From NCBI GenBank assembly GCA_944324225.1, contig CALUVL010000003.1, forward strand, positions 1 through 64,000: DNA of 64,000 nt, in the 5' to 3' direction. Position 1 is the first letter of the stretch. Each line of letters starts with the position of its first letter. Under the pieces are notes generated by a model. That model was not told the origin of the DNA and made no database searches. It saw only the letters and a program-made list of their open reading frames with translations. Origin of the DNA: Candidatus Gastranaerophilales bacterium (lineage in GTDB: Bacteria > Cyanobacteriota > Vampirovibrionia > Gastranaerophilales > Gastranaerophilaceae). The position numbers were made by a program, and so were the translations under genes. This document shows, piece after piece, positions 52,588 to 61,062 of the stretch.

Positions 52588-52680
52588 AAATATATTCAAA
52601 TGAGGTTTTATATATAAATTACATTTACCCCATCTTAATCGACCGGTTGAACACCTTTTGAACAACGTTTGAATATATTT
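52588..52680. repeat. 13-bp inverted repeats with TTGAAC array
   Basis: A perfect 13-bp inverted repeat AAATATATTCAAA (52588-52600) / TTTGAATATATTT (52668-52680). The right part contains TTGAAC/T words at 52647, 52658 and 52669, exactly 11 bp apart. It lies between the Mu-like operon and the recombinase gene and could be a transposon end or regulator-binding region. Confidence 0.5.
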
Positions 52681-52756
52681 TGATGTCATAATTTATTGTC
52701 ATACCTTTAAATGTTTAAATTATAAAGACATTTGTTAATTAAGAAAGGACTAAAAC

Positions 52757-53311
52757 ATGAATATTGTTGAACCAATAAGAAATAAAAAGCATTTGCACAA
52801 AGTAGAAAAAATTCTTCTGAATGAATCCGGGAATTATGGATTAAGAAATTTACTTATATGTTTATTTGGTACAAATTGCGGCTTAAGAATTTCTGATATT
52901 CTTAATCTAAATGTAAAAGATGTAAAAAACAAATCTTATGTAGAACTAACTGAAATTAAGACAGGTAAGCATAAAAAATTTCCAATCAACGATAAATTAA
53001 AACCTTTAATTTATGAGTTCACAAAAGATAGAGATAATGATGAGCCGTTATTTATTTCAAAATTTGGCAATAGAATGGAGAGGACTCAATGTTATCGAAT
53101 TTTAAATGAGGCATGTAGAAAGGCCGGTATTGATTATAAAATAGGAACACATACCTTAAGAAAAACTTTTGGGTATCATCACTATAAAAAATATAAAGAT
53201 GTAGCAATTTTACAAAAAATATTTAATCATTCTTCCCCATTAGTTACTTCAATTTATATAGGAATAAATCAAGACATACTAGATGATAGTTACATGAAAT
53301 TTATTCTATAA
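52757..53311 (+). CDS. FimB-size tyrosine recombinase
   Basis: A 184-aa site-specific recombinase made of the catalytic domain only, with no arm-binding domain. The full set of active residues is visible: Arg in NCGLRISDIL, Lys in IKTGKHKKFP, HTLRKTFGYH, His in FNHSSPLV and the nucleophile Tyr in TSIYIG. AAAGGA precedes the ATG. Its size matches FimB/FimE and Mpi-type invertases that flip promoters of surface genes. A segment with inverted repeats and a polysaccharide operon follow immediately. Confidence 0.9.
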   Translation: MNIVEPIRNKKHLHKVEKILLNESGNYGLRNLLICLFGTNCGLRISDILNLNVKDVKNKSYVELTEIKTGKHKKFPINDKLKPLIYEFTKDRDNDEPLFISKFGNRMERTQCYRILNEACRKAGIDYKIGTHTLRKTFGYHHYKKYKDVAILQKIFNHSSPLVTSIYIGINQDILDDSYMKFIL

Positions 53312-53353
53312 TCCAAACATAAACACTAATTCAACATATTATTTTTACAACAT

Positions 53354-53683
53354 AATTATACTTTTGTTGAGTTAGGTGTAAAACTCTTACTCAACAAATA
53401 ATAACACAAATATACAAAATTATAAAAAATAATTTTTGAATTAAAAGAATAGCCCAAAACCTTTTTATATAAGCATTTTTCGTAATTAGATATCCTTAAC
53501 AGATTTATACTTTTGTTGAGTTGGCATGCCAGATATTTATATAATTCCGTAATATTAGTATGTTTTAGGTATTAAATACCTAAAATAATATGTTGAGAAA
53601 AAAATACTATTTTTGTAATTTGTATAAGGTAGAAATATAGATTACAAAAGCATTATAGGCATTATTGCAACAAAAGTATAATT
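53354..53683. repeat. Inverted repeats bounding a putative invertible promoter segment
   Basis: AATTATACTTTTGTTG occurs at 53354-53369 and its exact complement at 53668-53683. A third copy, TTATACTTTTGTTGAGTT, is at 53505-53522 in the same direction as the first and shares 18 bp with it. The region also holds a perfect 23-bp palindrome at 53563-53585. The segment sits between the recombinase and the first polysaccharide gene. Confidence 0.65.
53613..53641 (+). promoter_or_regulatory. Promoter inside the putative invertible segment
   Basis: TTGTAA, a 17-bp spacer, TATAGA, reading toward the polysaccharide operon in the orientation given. If the segment inverts, it would point away from the operon. 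Confidence 0.5.
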
Positions 53684-53719
53684 CTGATGAAAAATGAGAA
53701 TATGGAATTAGGGAGTAAT

Positions 53720-55561
53720 ATGGATAAAGAAATTAATATATGCCTATCTTGTGATAATAACTATGCAAGGCATGCAGGGGTTACAATTACATCTATTGTA
53801 TATAATGCTGATAAATGTGATAATTACCATTTTTATATTTTGGACAATGGCATTGACGAAGCGTTTAAGCAAAAGATAATGTCTATAACAAAGTCACCCA
53901 TAACATTTTTTCACGTCAATGAAGAGGATTTTAAGATATTTAAACAAATTACAACTCACAAATATATTACCCTTCCAGCTTATTTTAGGTTAAAAATTGC
54001 TTCTTATTTCCCTAATTTAGACAAAGTTATATATCTTGATTGTGATACAATTATTAATACCAATTTGAGAAGACTAAATAACATAGATATTTCTGGCTAT
54101 TTACTTGCTGGAGTACAAGATATTAAAAAAAGTATAGTAGAACAAAATCCAACTTATGTAAATTCCGGAGTTTTAGTTTTTAACCTCGATAGAATACGAA
54201 AAGAACATATAGAAGAAAATTTTTTTGAATATACACAGAAACATATGGCTGAAATTGTTTGTGGGGATCAAGAAATAATTAATCAAGTATGTAAGGGAAG
54301 AATAAAACTAATAGATACTTTATGGAATGTCCAAACCGGCAGTTTTATAAATCGTTCTAATTTTACAAAACATCCATATATTATCCATTACACATCAAAA
54401 CAAAAACCGTGGAATTTTGGTTCTTTTAGTTACAATAAACATTTTTACTTTAAATATTTACAAAAATCACCTTGGGCACTACCCCAAAAAGATTTAATAT
54501 ATTGGTTATTGTGGAATAATATTGTATCAATGTTAAAATTTGCAAAAGAAAAGCCAAGATTTATTTTGAGGTCAAGATGGCAACGTGCGTTTTACTATAC
54601 GTATATACAAAATAGTAAACTATTGAAATCTATATTTTCAATAGACAAAGCCAAGAATAATACAACAAGACACCTTAAAATAACTTTGCTGGGAATCAGA
54701 TTTAAAATTTTACGTAAAGAATATTTAAATGAAAGAAGACTGTTTAGTAAGAAATATAGTAATCTTACTATGAATATTAAAAATATTCCCCCTGCAACCG
54801 GTTCATTAAGATTGATACAAAGGGCAAATTTTAGATTATTAAAGATATTTGATGGTATATGTAAAGAGAACAATATCAAATATTGGTTGGATTTTGGTAC
54901 TTTGCTAGGTGCTACCCGCCACAAAGGTTTTATACCTTGGGATGATGATATTGATGTTGGAATGTTAAGAGAAGATTACGAAAGGTTCATCGAACTTTTT
55001 GAAAATGAGTTTCCAGACCATCCTGCGTTAGATTTAGTATATAGTAATAATCATAAGCATAAATGTTTTATAAAAGTTAAATATAAAGAAACAGAAAATA
55101 TTTGTATTGATATTTTTCCTTATGATAAATATTGTACATGCCTTGATGAAAAAGGGAAAAAAGAAATTTCTCGCATAATTACAAATATAACAAAACTTAA
55201 ATGGTATGAAAATTTAAGATATTACAGAACTAATGAAAATATGCGTAACTTTTTAAAAAAAATGACATTTGATAAAATTTTAAAAAATAGACCAGTTAAA
55301 GATAAAAATCCTGCAATATTCATGGCAATAGATTTCCCACACAAATGGAAAAATAAAGTCTACGACTGGGAAACTATTTTTCCTTTAACTAACATTCAAT
55401 TTGAAGACTGTCAATTTCCAGCACCAGCAAATGTTGATAAGGTATTAAGTGGAATTTATGGAAACTATATGAGAATTCCAAAAGATTCCTACCCTCGTCA
55501 TACTGGATATCTAAAGATGAAAGAAGAGGAGAAAAATTTGCTAGAGGAGTTAGTAAAATGA
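53720..55561 (+). CDS. GT8 glycosyltransferase fused to LicD phosphotransferase
   Basis: A 613-aa protein from the ATG after AGGGAG (an ATG at 53687 is possible). Residues about 1-330 are GT8: ICLSCDNNYARHAGVTITSI, KVIYLDCDTIINTNL with the DXD, and CGDQEIINQV. A hinge with LKITLLGIRFKILRKE follows. Residues about 375-600 are LicD: YWLDFGTLLGATRHKGFIPWDDDIDVGM. LicD enzymes put phosphocholine or similar groups on sugars. With tagD next door, the group here may be glycerol phosphate. The stop overlaps tagD by 4 bp. Confidence 0.9.
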   Translation: MDKEINICLSCDNNYARHAGVTITSIVYNADKCDNYHFYILDNGIDEAFKQKIMSITKSPITFFHVNEEDFKIFKQITTHKYITLPAYFRLKIASYFPNLDKVIYLDCDTIINTNLRRLNNIDISGYLLAGVQDIKKSIVEQNPTYVNSGVLVFNLDRIRKEHIEENFFEYTQKHMAEIVCGDQEIINQVCKGRIKLIDTLWNVQTGSFINRSNFTKHPYIIHYTSKQKPWNFGSFSYNKHFYFKYLQKSPWALPQKDLIYWLLWNNIVSMLKFAKEKPRFILRSRWQRAFYYTYIQNSKLLKSIFSIDKAKNNTTRHLKITLLGIRFKILRKEYLNERRLFSKKYSNLTMNIKNIPPATGSLRLIQRANFRLLKIFDGICKENNIKYWLDFGTLLGATRHKGFIPWDDDIDVGMLREDYERFIELFENEFPDHPALDLVYSNNHKHKCFIKVKYKETENICIDIFPYDKYCTCLDEKGKKEISRIITNITKLKWYENLRYYRTNENMRNFLKKMTFDKILKNRPVKDKNPAIFMAIDFPHKWKNKVYDWETIFPLTNIQFEDCQFPAPANVDKVLSGIYGNYMRIPKDSYPRHTGYLKMKEEEKNLLEELVK

Positions 55562-55974
55562 AAAGAGTAATAACATACGGAACATTTGATGTATTACATT
55601 ATGGACACATGAATTTGCTGAAAAGAGCAAAAATTCTTGGCGATTATTTGATAGTAGGATTATCCGATGATAAATTTAATGCGATAAAAAACAAAAGATC
55701 TTACTATACCTATGATCAACGAAAAATGATGCTCGAAGCTTGCAGGTATGTAGATCTCGTTATACCTGAAAATACTTGGGAACAAAAAATTGAAGATATT
55801 CAAAAATATCAAGCAGACGTATTTGTTATGGGAAATGACTGGAGTGGGAAATTTGATTATTTAAAAGATTACTGTGAGGTCATTTATCTCCCTCGCACCC
55901 CCGAAGTTTCTAGCACAAAGATAAAATATTATTTAAGCCATATAGGAGATAAATATGTTCAAAAAGTTATTTAA
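55558..55974 (+). CDS. tagD: Glycerol-3-phosphate cytidylyltransferase
   Basis: A 138-aa nucleotidyltransferase that makes CDP-glycerol from CTP and sn-glycerol-3-phosphate. The HXGH motif is VLHYGHMNLLKRA and the C-terminal RTPEVSSTKIK corresponds to the RTXGISTT signature. Near-normal length for TagD. It overlaps the LicD gene (ATGA) and the next gene by 20 bp. No TagB/TagF polymerase is present, so CDP-glycerol probably serves a single glycerol phosphate decoration by LicD. Confidence 0.94.
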   Translation: MKRVITYGTFDVLHYGHMNLLKRAKILGDYLIVGLSDDKFNAIKNKRSYYTYDQRKMMLEACRYVDLVIPENTWEQKIEDIQKYQADVFVMGNDWSGKFDYLKDYCEVIYLPRTPEVSSTKIKYYLSHIGDKYVQKVI

Positions 55975-56803
55975 AGTCGAAAACAATTTATTTTATAAGA
56001 CATATAAAATTTTTGGCATAAAATTTTCAAGACGAAAAGGGAAAGATTCATTAACTACTGATGATCTGCGTTGTTATTCAATGGCTTCGCAAGTAAATTC
56101 TAAACTTGAAAAATACCGTGGTTGTTTTACAGATAAAAATGTAGTGATAATCGGTGGCGGCCCTTCATTAAAATATTTAGATACTTTACCGAAAAATGCC
56201 ATCAAAATAGGTATAAACAGGGCTTATCAAATGAAAGATATTAAGTTCGATTATCTTTTTGCTCAGGACAAATTTAAAAAGCAGGAAGATATTGACGGAT
56301 TCGTTGATTATAATCCGAATTCTTGTATCAAATTTATTGGTTTACATACAAAACAAAATCTAATAAGAATAAGACCGGCAGCAATTTCAAAAATTAAAAA
56401 GAAAGAAATGTATGTATTAAATAACAGGCGACCACAGGAGACTTTAACACCTATTGATATATCGTTAGAGCCTTTTGCTTGGTATAGCGGAACTGTTTTT
56501 GCCGCTCTACAATTTTGTTTGTTTGCCAATGCGAAAAAAATTTATTTGGCAGGATTTGATTGTTCAAATGACGGACACGCGTTCTCTGATAATAAAGTGG
56601 AATATAAACAAGCCCATCAATATGAATATTGGGAATATTTTAAAAACTTTAAAGATACATATTTTGAAGAAACTGAATTTGTTTCAATCAACCCGATAAA
56701 TTTAAAAAATCTGTTTCGGAATGTTTATACTCGTCAATATTTAGAAAATAATCCTAATATTAAAAACGAAGATGTAGAAATTTTGGAAGGGGATAACATT
56801 TAA
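55955..56803 (+). CDS. DUF115/6-hydroxymethylpterin-pyrophosphokinase-like glycan protein
   Basis: A 282-aa protein. The nucleotide-binding-like motif VVIIGGGPSLKYLDTLPKNA and the block GFDCSNDGHAFSDNKV match DUF115-type proteins, found in polysaccharide loci and in Maf flagellin glycosylation factors. The first 25 residues hold the short FYKTYKIFGIKFSRRKG segment that recurs in this cluster. It overlaps tagD by 20 bp and shares one base with the next gene. Probably a glycosyltransferase; donor unknown. Confidence 0.75.
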   Translation: MFKKLFKVENNLFYKTYKIFGIKFSRRKGKDSLTTDDLRCYSMASQVNSKLEKYRGCFTDKNVVIIGGGPSLKYLDTLPKNAIKIGINRAYQMKDIKFDYLFAQDKFKKQEDIDGFVDYNPNSCIKFIGLHTKQNLIRIRPAAISKIKKKEMYVLNNRRPQETLTPIDISLEPFAWYSGTVFAALQFCLFANAKKIYLAGFDCSNDGHAFSDNKVEYKQAHQYEYWEYFKNFKDTYFEETEFVSINPINLKNLFRNVYTRQYLENNPNIKNEDVEILEGDNI

Positions 56804-57876
56804 TGACAAAGTTTCTATCAATAAGTTCTAACTTTGAAAATACTCATACAGTTATCAATATTTTAGGACTGAAACTTAAAATCAAAAAGAAAAATACCTT
56901 TGAATTAAGAACAGAAAAGTTATTGGTAAAACTTTGGAGTATGCAATACGACAATTCGTTTAATGCCTTTTTACAACAATATATATTGATAAATAAAGAT
57001 TTTATGTCGCCACAAATCTCACTTATTGCGATTTCGACATTAATTGAGAACAAATCGTATGCACAGGCAGAGTTTTTGATAAATAAGCATATCAAAAAAT
57101 ACGGAATAACTGATATTCCAAAGTTTTTATTAGTTTCATCATTTTGTCAAAGTATAAATATTACCAGTAATGAAATAGTTAAATCTGCAAAAATATACGA
57201 ACATATTAAAAACAACCAAGAAAAATTACTGTTAGAAAAAATATTATTGAATAAAACCGTTGCTATTGTTGGAAATAGCCCCTGCGAAATAGGGCAAAAT
57301 AAAGGCTCTGAAATTGATAAAAATGATTTAGTTATTAAGTTTAACAACTTTTCTAATTCTGAAAAGTATCAAAACGATTACGGAACAAAGAATGATATAT
57401 GGATGATTGCAGGAAATATTACAAAAAAGAATTATGATAATCATTTTGAAACTTTAAAAATGGTTATTGTTGCAGATGATATTGAACATTGTGTTTTTAC
57501 AGATGAATTTCGGAGCTTTTTGTATGAAATAATTGCTAATACACAAATCCCGATTACGAGTTTGAAATTTGAATATAGAAAGAATTTAAGAAATAAATAT
57601 AATTTAATTCACCCCTCAACAGGGTTTCAAATTATAAATTATATTCACGATAACAGAAACACTATTAAAGATATCAGTATTTACGGGTTCAGTTTCAATG
57701 ATAGCAAAGAGGGAGTTAAGAAAAATATGTTTAATAAATATTTTCAAGAAAGAACACCTTTTTACATTATTCATAATTATTACAAAGAAAGCGAAATTTT
57801 ATCCGAATTATTGCAAAAAAAAGGAGTTAGAGTAAATGATACCAAAGCGAATATTTTATGTATGGGGAGCGAATGA
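56803..57876 (+). CDS. GT29 (sialyltransferase-family)-like glycosyltransferase
   Basis: A 357-aa protein. Residues about 151-182 match sialylmotif L (VAIVGNSPCEIGQNKGSEID, then NDLVIKFNN). Residues about 270-298 match motif S (HPSTGFQIINYI, then ISIYGFSF), and His324-x4-Glu329 in IIHNYYKESE fits motif VS. GT29 enzymes use CMP-sugars. No CMP-sialate synthesis genes are in the window, so the donor could be sialic acid, Kdo or another CMP sugar. The N-terminal 140 residues are helical and unassigned. It overlaps the next gene by 41 bp. Confidence 0.78.
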   Translation: MTKFLSISSNFENTHTVINILGLKLKIKKKNTFELRTEKLLVKLWSMQYDNSFNAFLQQYILINKDFMSPQISLIAISTLIENKSYAQAEFLINKHIKKYGITDIPKFLLVSSFCQSINITSNEIVKSAKIYEHIKNNQEKLLLEKILLNKTVAIVGNSPCEIGQNKGSEIDKNDLVIKFNNFSNSEKYQNDYGTKNDIWMIAGNITKKNYDNHFETLKMVIVADDIEHCVFTDEFRSFLYEIIANTQIPITSLKFEYRKNLRNKYNLIHPSTGFQIINYIHDNRNTIKDISIYGFSFNDSKEGVKKNMFNKYFQERTPFYIIHNYYKESEILSELLQKKGVRVNDTKANILCMGSE

Positions 57877-58714
57877 ACCAAAAGGCAAAGCTGAGTTAAT
57901 GTGTCTATTCTCTTGGTTTCAAAATTTAAAAGATTTTGAAATAATTGAAATCAATGATAATTCTACAGAATATTTTAATTTCCAAGAAGAACTAAAAAAT
58001 AATAAATGGTTTAAAACTGTATATGACAGAAAAATGTGGGCTTATGTTGCAGATTATATTCGTATAAAAACACTATACGACAACGGCGGAGTTTACTTTG
58101 ATACAGATGTTATGGCAATAAAAGATTTAACTCCGTTGCTAGATAATCCCGCTTTTGTGGGTATTCAAAGTTATGATAGAACAGAACCTGCAATACTAGG
58201 TGCAGAAAAGGGTAATCCTTTTTTAAAACAGATGTTGGATTTTTACAATGACGAAATTTGGCATAGTAGCCTTTATAAATGTCCGGATCTTTTTAAACAT
58301 TTTTTAGAATTAAATTATGGCAAGCAAGAATACGATTTCGACAATATAGATGATGAAGTTAGGCAATACAAAGATATTACACTTTATCCTCGTAAGTATT
58401 TAATACCATTTTCGCCTGCTCAAATTCGCAAAGAGGATATCCGTAAAATTTCTGAAGATACATATACTATTCATTGGTACAAAGGCAGTTGGTCAAAACC
58501 TGAAATATTTTACTTTTTAGAAAATAAAAATAAATATAACCTTAGTTATCTTGATGAAAAATGCAAACAAATAAAAACAAAATCCGAAAAAGGTTTTCAG
58601 TACAACAATATATTTGAAAGAATTTTTTCTATTAAAGACAGTTATAAAAAATCTAAAAAATATAGGATATTTACAATCTTTGGAATACAAATAAAACATT
58701 CCGTAAAATTATAG
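57836..58714 (+). CDS. GT32-family glycosyltransferase
   Basis: A 292-aa enzyme beginning MIPKRIFYVWGANEP, the family start, followed by the DXD block VADYIRIKTLYDNGGVYFDTDVMA. GT32 members act on capsular and LPS side chains. The start is set by AAGGAG 10 bp upstream, which places it 41 bp inside the GT29-like gene. Its tail YRIFTIFGIQIKHSVKL is the recurrent short cluster motif. Confidence 0.92.
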   Translation: MIPKRIFYVWGANEPKGKAELMCLFSWFQNLKDFEIIEINDNSTEYFNFQEELKNNKWFKTVYDRKMWAYVADYIRIKTLYDNGGVYFDTDVMAIKDLTPLLDNPAFVGIQSYDRTEPAILGAEKGNPFLKQMLDFYNDEIWHSSLYKCPDLFKHFLELNYGKQEYDFDNIDDEVRQYKDITLYPRKYLIPFSPAQIRKEDIRKISEDTYTIHWYKGSWSKPEIFYFLENKNKYNLSYLDEKCKQIKTKSEKGFQYNNIFERIFSIKDSYKKSKKYRIFTIFGIQIKHSVKL

Positions 58715-58723
58715 GAGTATGAG

Positions 58724-59749
58724 GTGAAAGCAGTAATATTGGCCGGCGGAAATGGCAGTCGCTTATGGCCGTTATCAAATGAAGAATATCCGAAACAATT
58801 ATTATCATTTTTTGATGATAATGAAAGTTTGTTGCAAAAAACATATTTAAGGTTATTAAATATTGTTGATTCTGACGATATTTTGACTATTACAAATTCA
58901 AAGCATTTTGCCAATGTAAAAAAGCAACTTGACTATATTCGCACTTCAAACATTATTGCTGAGCCCCTATCAAAAAATACCGCACCGGCAATCTTTTGTG
59001 CATTAAAATATTTTTTAGATAAGGGTATATCTGAAGATGAAATAGTCTTAGTTTTACCATCCGATCATTTAATAAAAAATTGTAATTTATTTTCAAAATC
59101 AGTTGATAATGGGAAGGAACTTGCAAAGAATGGTTTTATTGTTACATTCGGAGTTAAACCAACTTATCCTGAAACCGGATATGGTTATGTAAAAGTTAAT
59201 TCTACTTTTGAAACAGGTTATAAAGTTGAAAAATTCGTTGAAAAGCCGAATTTAGAACTTGCAAATAAGTATATACAAGACAATAAATATTTTTGGAATA
59301 GTGGAATGTTTATGGGTAAAATCTCCACATTTATGAGTGAATTTAGTCTAAATGCTCCTGATATTTATAAAAATTTTGAAAACCTAAATTTTATTGATAA
59401 AAATGAAATATCCGTAGAAATTTATGAAAAAATGCCATCAATATCCATTGATTATGCAATTATGGAAAAATCACAAAATATTGCATTGGTAGAATTGGAA
59501 TCAGATTGGAGTGATTTAGGCTCTTGGCAGTCATTATACAATGTTCAAGAAAAAGATGATAACGGTAATGTTGTTTTCGGAAATGTTATTGCTGATAATA
59601 TAAAAAATTCATTTATTTATTCAACAAAAAATTTAGTGGCTACAACATTTATAGAAAATCTTGCTATAATAAATACAGATAATGCGACAATAATTTTACC
59701 ATTGGATAAATCTCAAATGGTGAAGAATTTATATGAGTTAAATAAATAA
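58724..59749 (+). CDS. manC: Mannose-1-phosphate guanylyltransferase
   Basis: A 341-aa enzyme making GDP-mannose. Catalytic signature AGGNGSRLWPLSNEEYPKQLL; then ILPSDHLI-type LPSDH, FVEKPNLELANKYI with the Lys, and WSDLGSWQSLY. It starts at a GTG preceded by GAG. The second isomerase domain of bifunctional ManC is absent; this is the short form. It supplies GDP-mannose, or GDP-fucose/rhamnose precursors, to the cluster. Confidence 0.92.
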   Translation: MKAVILAGGNGSRLWPLSNEEYPKQLLSFFDDNESLLQKTYLRLLNIVDSDDILTITNSKHFANVKKQLDYIRTSNIIAEPLSKNTAPAIFCALKYFLDKGISEDEIVLVLPSDHLIKNCNLFSKSVDNGKELAKNGFIVTFGVKPTYPETGYGYVKVNSTFETGYKVEKFVEKPNLELANKYIQDNKYFWNSGMFMGKISTFMSEFSLNAPDIYKNFENLNFIDKNEISVEIYEKMPSISIDYAIMEKSQNIALVELESDWSDLGSWQSLYNVQEKDDNGNVVFGNVIADNIKNSFIYSTKNLVATTFIENLAIINTDNATIILPLDKSQMVKNLYELNK

Positions 59750-59769
59750 TAAAAAATACGGAAATATCA

Positions 59770-60888
59770 ATGAATAATAAAGAAAATAAAATTATAAAAC
59801 AACATTTAGAATATATGTTAATAAGTGCTTTTGATTTTTTAGAATTTTCTGCTGAAAATTTTGAAAATAAGCCAAAATATTCTATTATACATTATGCTTC
59901 TGCTATAGAATTATTTTTGAAGTCTCGACTATACGAAGAACATTGGTCATTAATTATGGATAAACCTAATATCCAGCATTTAAAGCAGAATAATTTTCAT
60001 ACTATTGGTTTTAGTAATTTAATTGAACAATACAAGAATGTATTTAATGTAAATGATAAGGAAGTAAAAAACGCATTGCAATGTTTTCACAGTATTGCAC
60101 AAGATAGAAACCAAGCAGTTCATTTTTACCACAAAAATATAGAATTAAATTCTGATGATGAAAAAATTACAATTGCTACAAAACAACTAAGAGCGTGGAA
60201 TTACTTAAAACTATTTTTACAGAATTGGGAACCTGTTTTAGGGAAATACATAAAAGATTATACTGACAAAATTGTTCTATGTGATAATTTACTACAATCA
60301 CATTCAAAGTATCTTGAAATTAAGTATAATTCTATAAAAGATACTATAAATGATAAAATTAAAAATGGTGCAAATTATGTAAAATGTGAAAATTGTGGTT
60401 ATAAAGCCGTAAATTTAAAGCAAAAAGAAAGTATAAATTTATATAGTGGTGTATGTGAGGTTTGTAATTTTGACAAAAATTATGCTTTAAAAATAAAATG
60501 CCCATATGATAATACAGAATTTACAATTTTTAAGAATGACTTAATAAATGAAAATATAATTTGCCCAAACTGCCATAATAAATTAGGATACGAAGATTTA
60601 TTCAATATAAGTGATAATTTGTCAGATGAAAAAATTAACTGTAATTCCTGTTTAAGCGATGATTGCGTAATAAAACAGAAAAATTTAAACACTTATAAAA
60701 AATATTATGATAGCGTATATATATGTTTAAAATGTCTTGAAGTTACTAATTCAGAAAATTATTGTCAATATTGTAATCAATCACAAATAGGAAATAAATC
60801 TTTAGATAATAGTTATTTTATGGGTTGTGATTGGTGTGAAGGTTTATTACTTAGAGATTTACAGACTGGTGAATATGGTATAATGTAA
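59770..60888 (+). CDS. HEPN-like protein with C-terminal zinc ribbons
   Basis: A 372-aa protein. The helical N-terminal 170 residues have HEPN features: YASAIELFLKSRLYE and DRNQAVHFYHK, where Arg113-x4-His118 matches the Rx4-6H RNase motif. The C-terminal half carries at least four CxxC pairs in zinc-ribbon style (CENCGY..CEVCN, CPYD..CPNCH, CLKC..CQYC, CDWC). HEPN proteins are often toxins or antiviral RNases. It lies 20 bp after manC, so it may be transcribed with the sugar genes. Function not established. Confidence 0.65.
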   Translation: MNNKENKIIKQHLEYMLISAFDFLEFSAENFENKPKYSIIHYASAIELFLKSRLYEEHWSLIMDKPNIQHLKQNNFHTIGFSNLIEQYKNVFNVNDKEVKNALQCFHSIAQDRNQAVHFYHKNIELNSDDEKITIATKQLRAWNYLKLFLQNWEPVLGKYIKDYTDKIVLCDNLLQSHSKYLEIKYNSIKDTINDKIKNGANYVKCENCGYKAVNLKQKESINLYSGVCEVCNFDKNYALKIKCPYDNTEFTIFKNDLINENIICPNCHNKLGYEDLFNISDNLSDEKINCNSCLSDDCVIKQKNLNTYKKYYDSVYICLKCLEVTNSENYCQYCNQSQIGNKSLDNSYFMGCDWCEGLLLRDLQTGEYGIM

Positions 60889-60935
60889 CATCTAAACTAA
60901 TTTGGCTATATAATAGAAGACAATTAATTAACGAC

Positions 60936-60964
60936 TTGACGAAACAACATCTACGATAGATAAT
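60936..60964 (+). promoter_or_regulatory. Promoter of the gene at 61063
   Basis: TTGACG, a 17-bp spacer, GATAAT, about 100 bp upstream of the ATG; AAGGAAG forms the ribosome binding site. Confidence 0.6.
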
Positions 60965-61062
60965 GGTCGAAAAATATCTTGCGAATATCTAATTTAATAA
61001 TGCCAATTAAAGGTAATTAGTATAAAAATTTTCAGAAAATGTAATAAAAAAGGAAGAATAAA

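Noticed and set aside
45154-53700. CRISPR-like array from repeated GGAAC or TTTTGTTG words
   Set aside because: Repeats are too short and lack regular unique spacers; they fit protein-binding sites and recombination sites.
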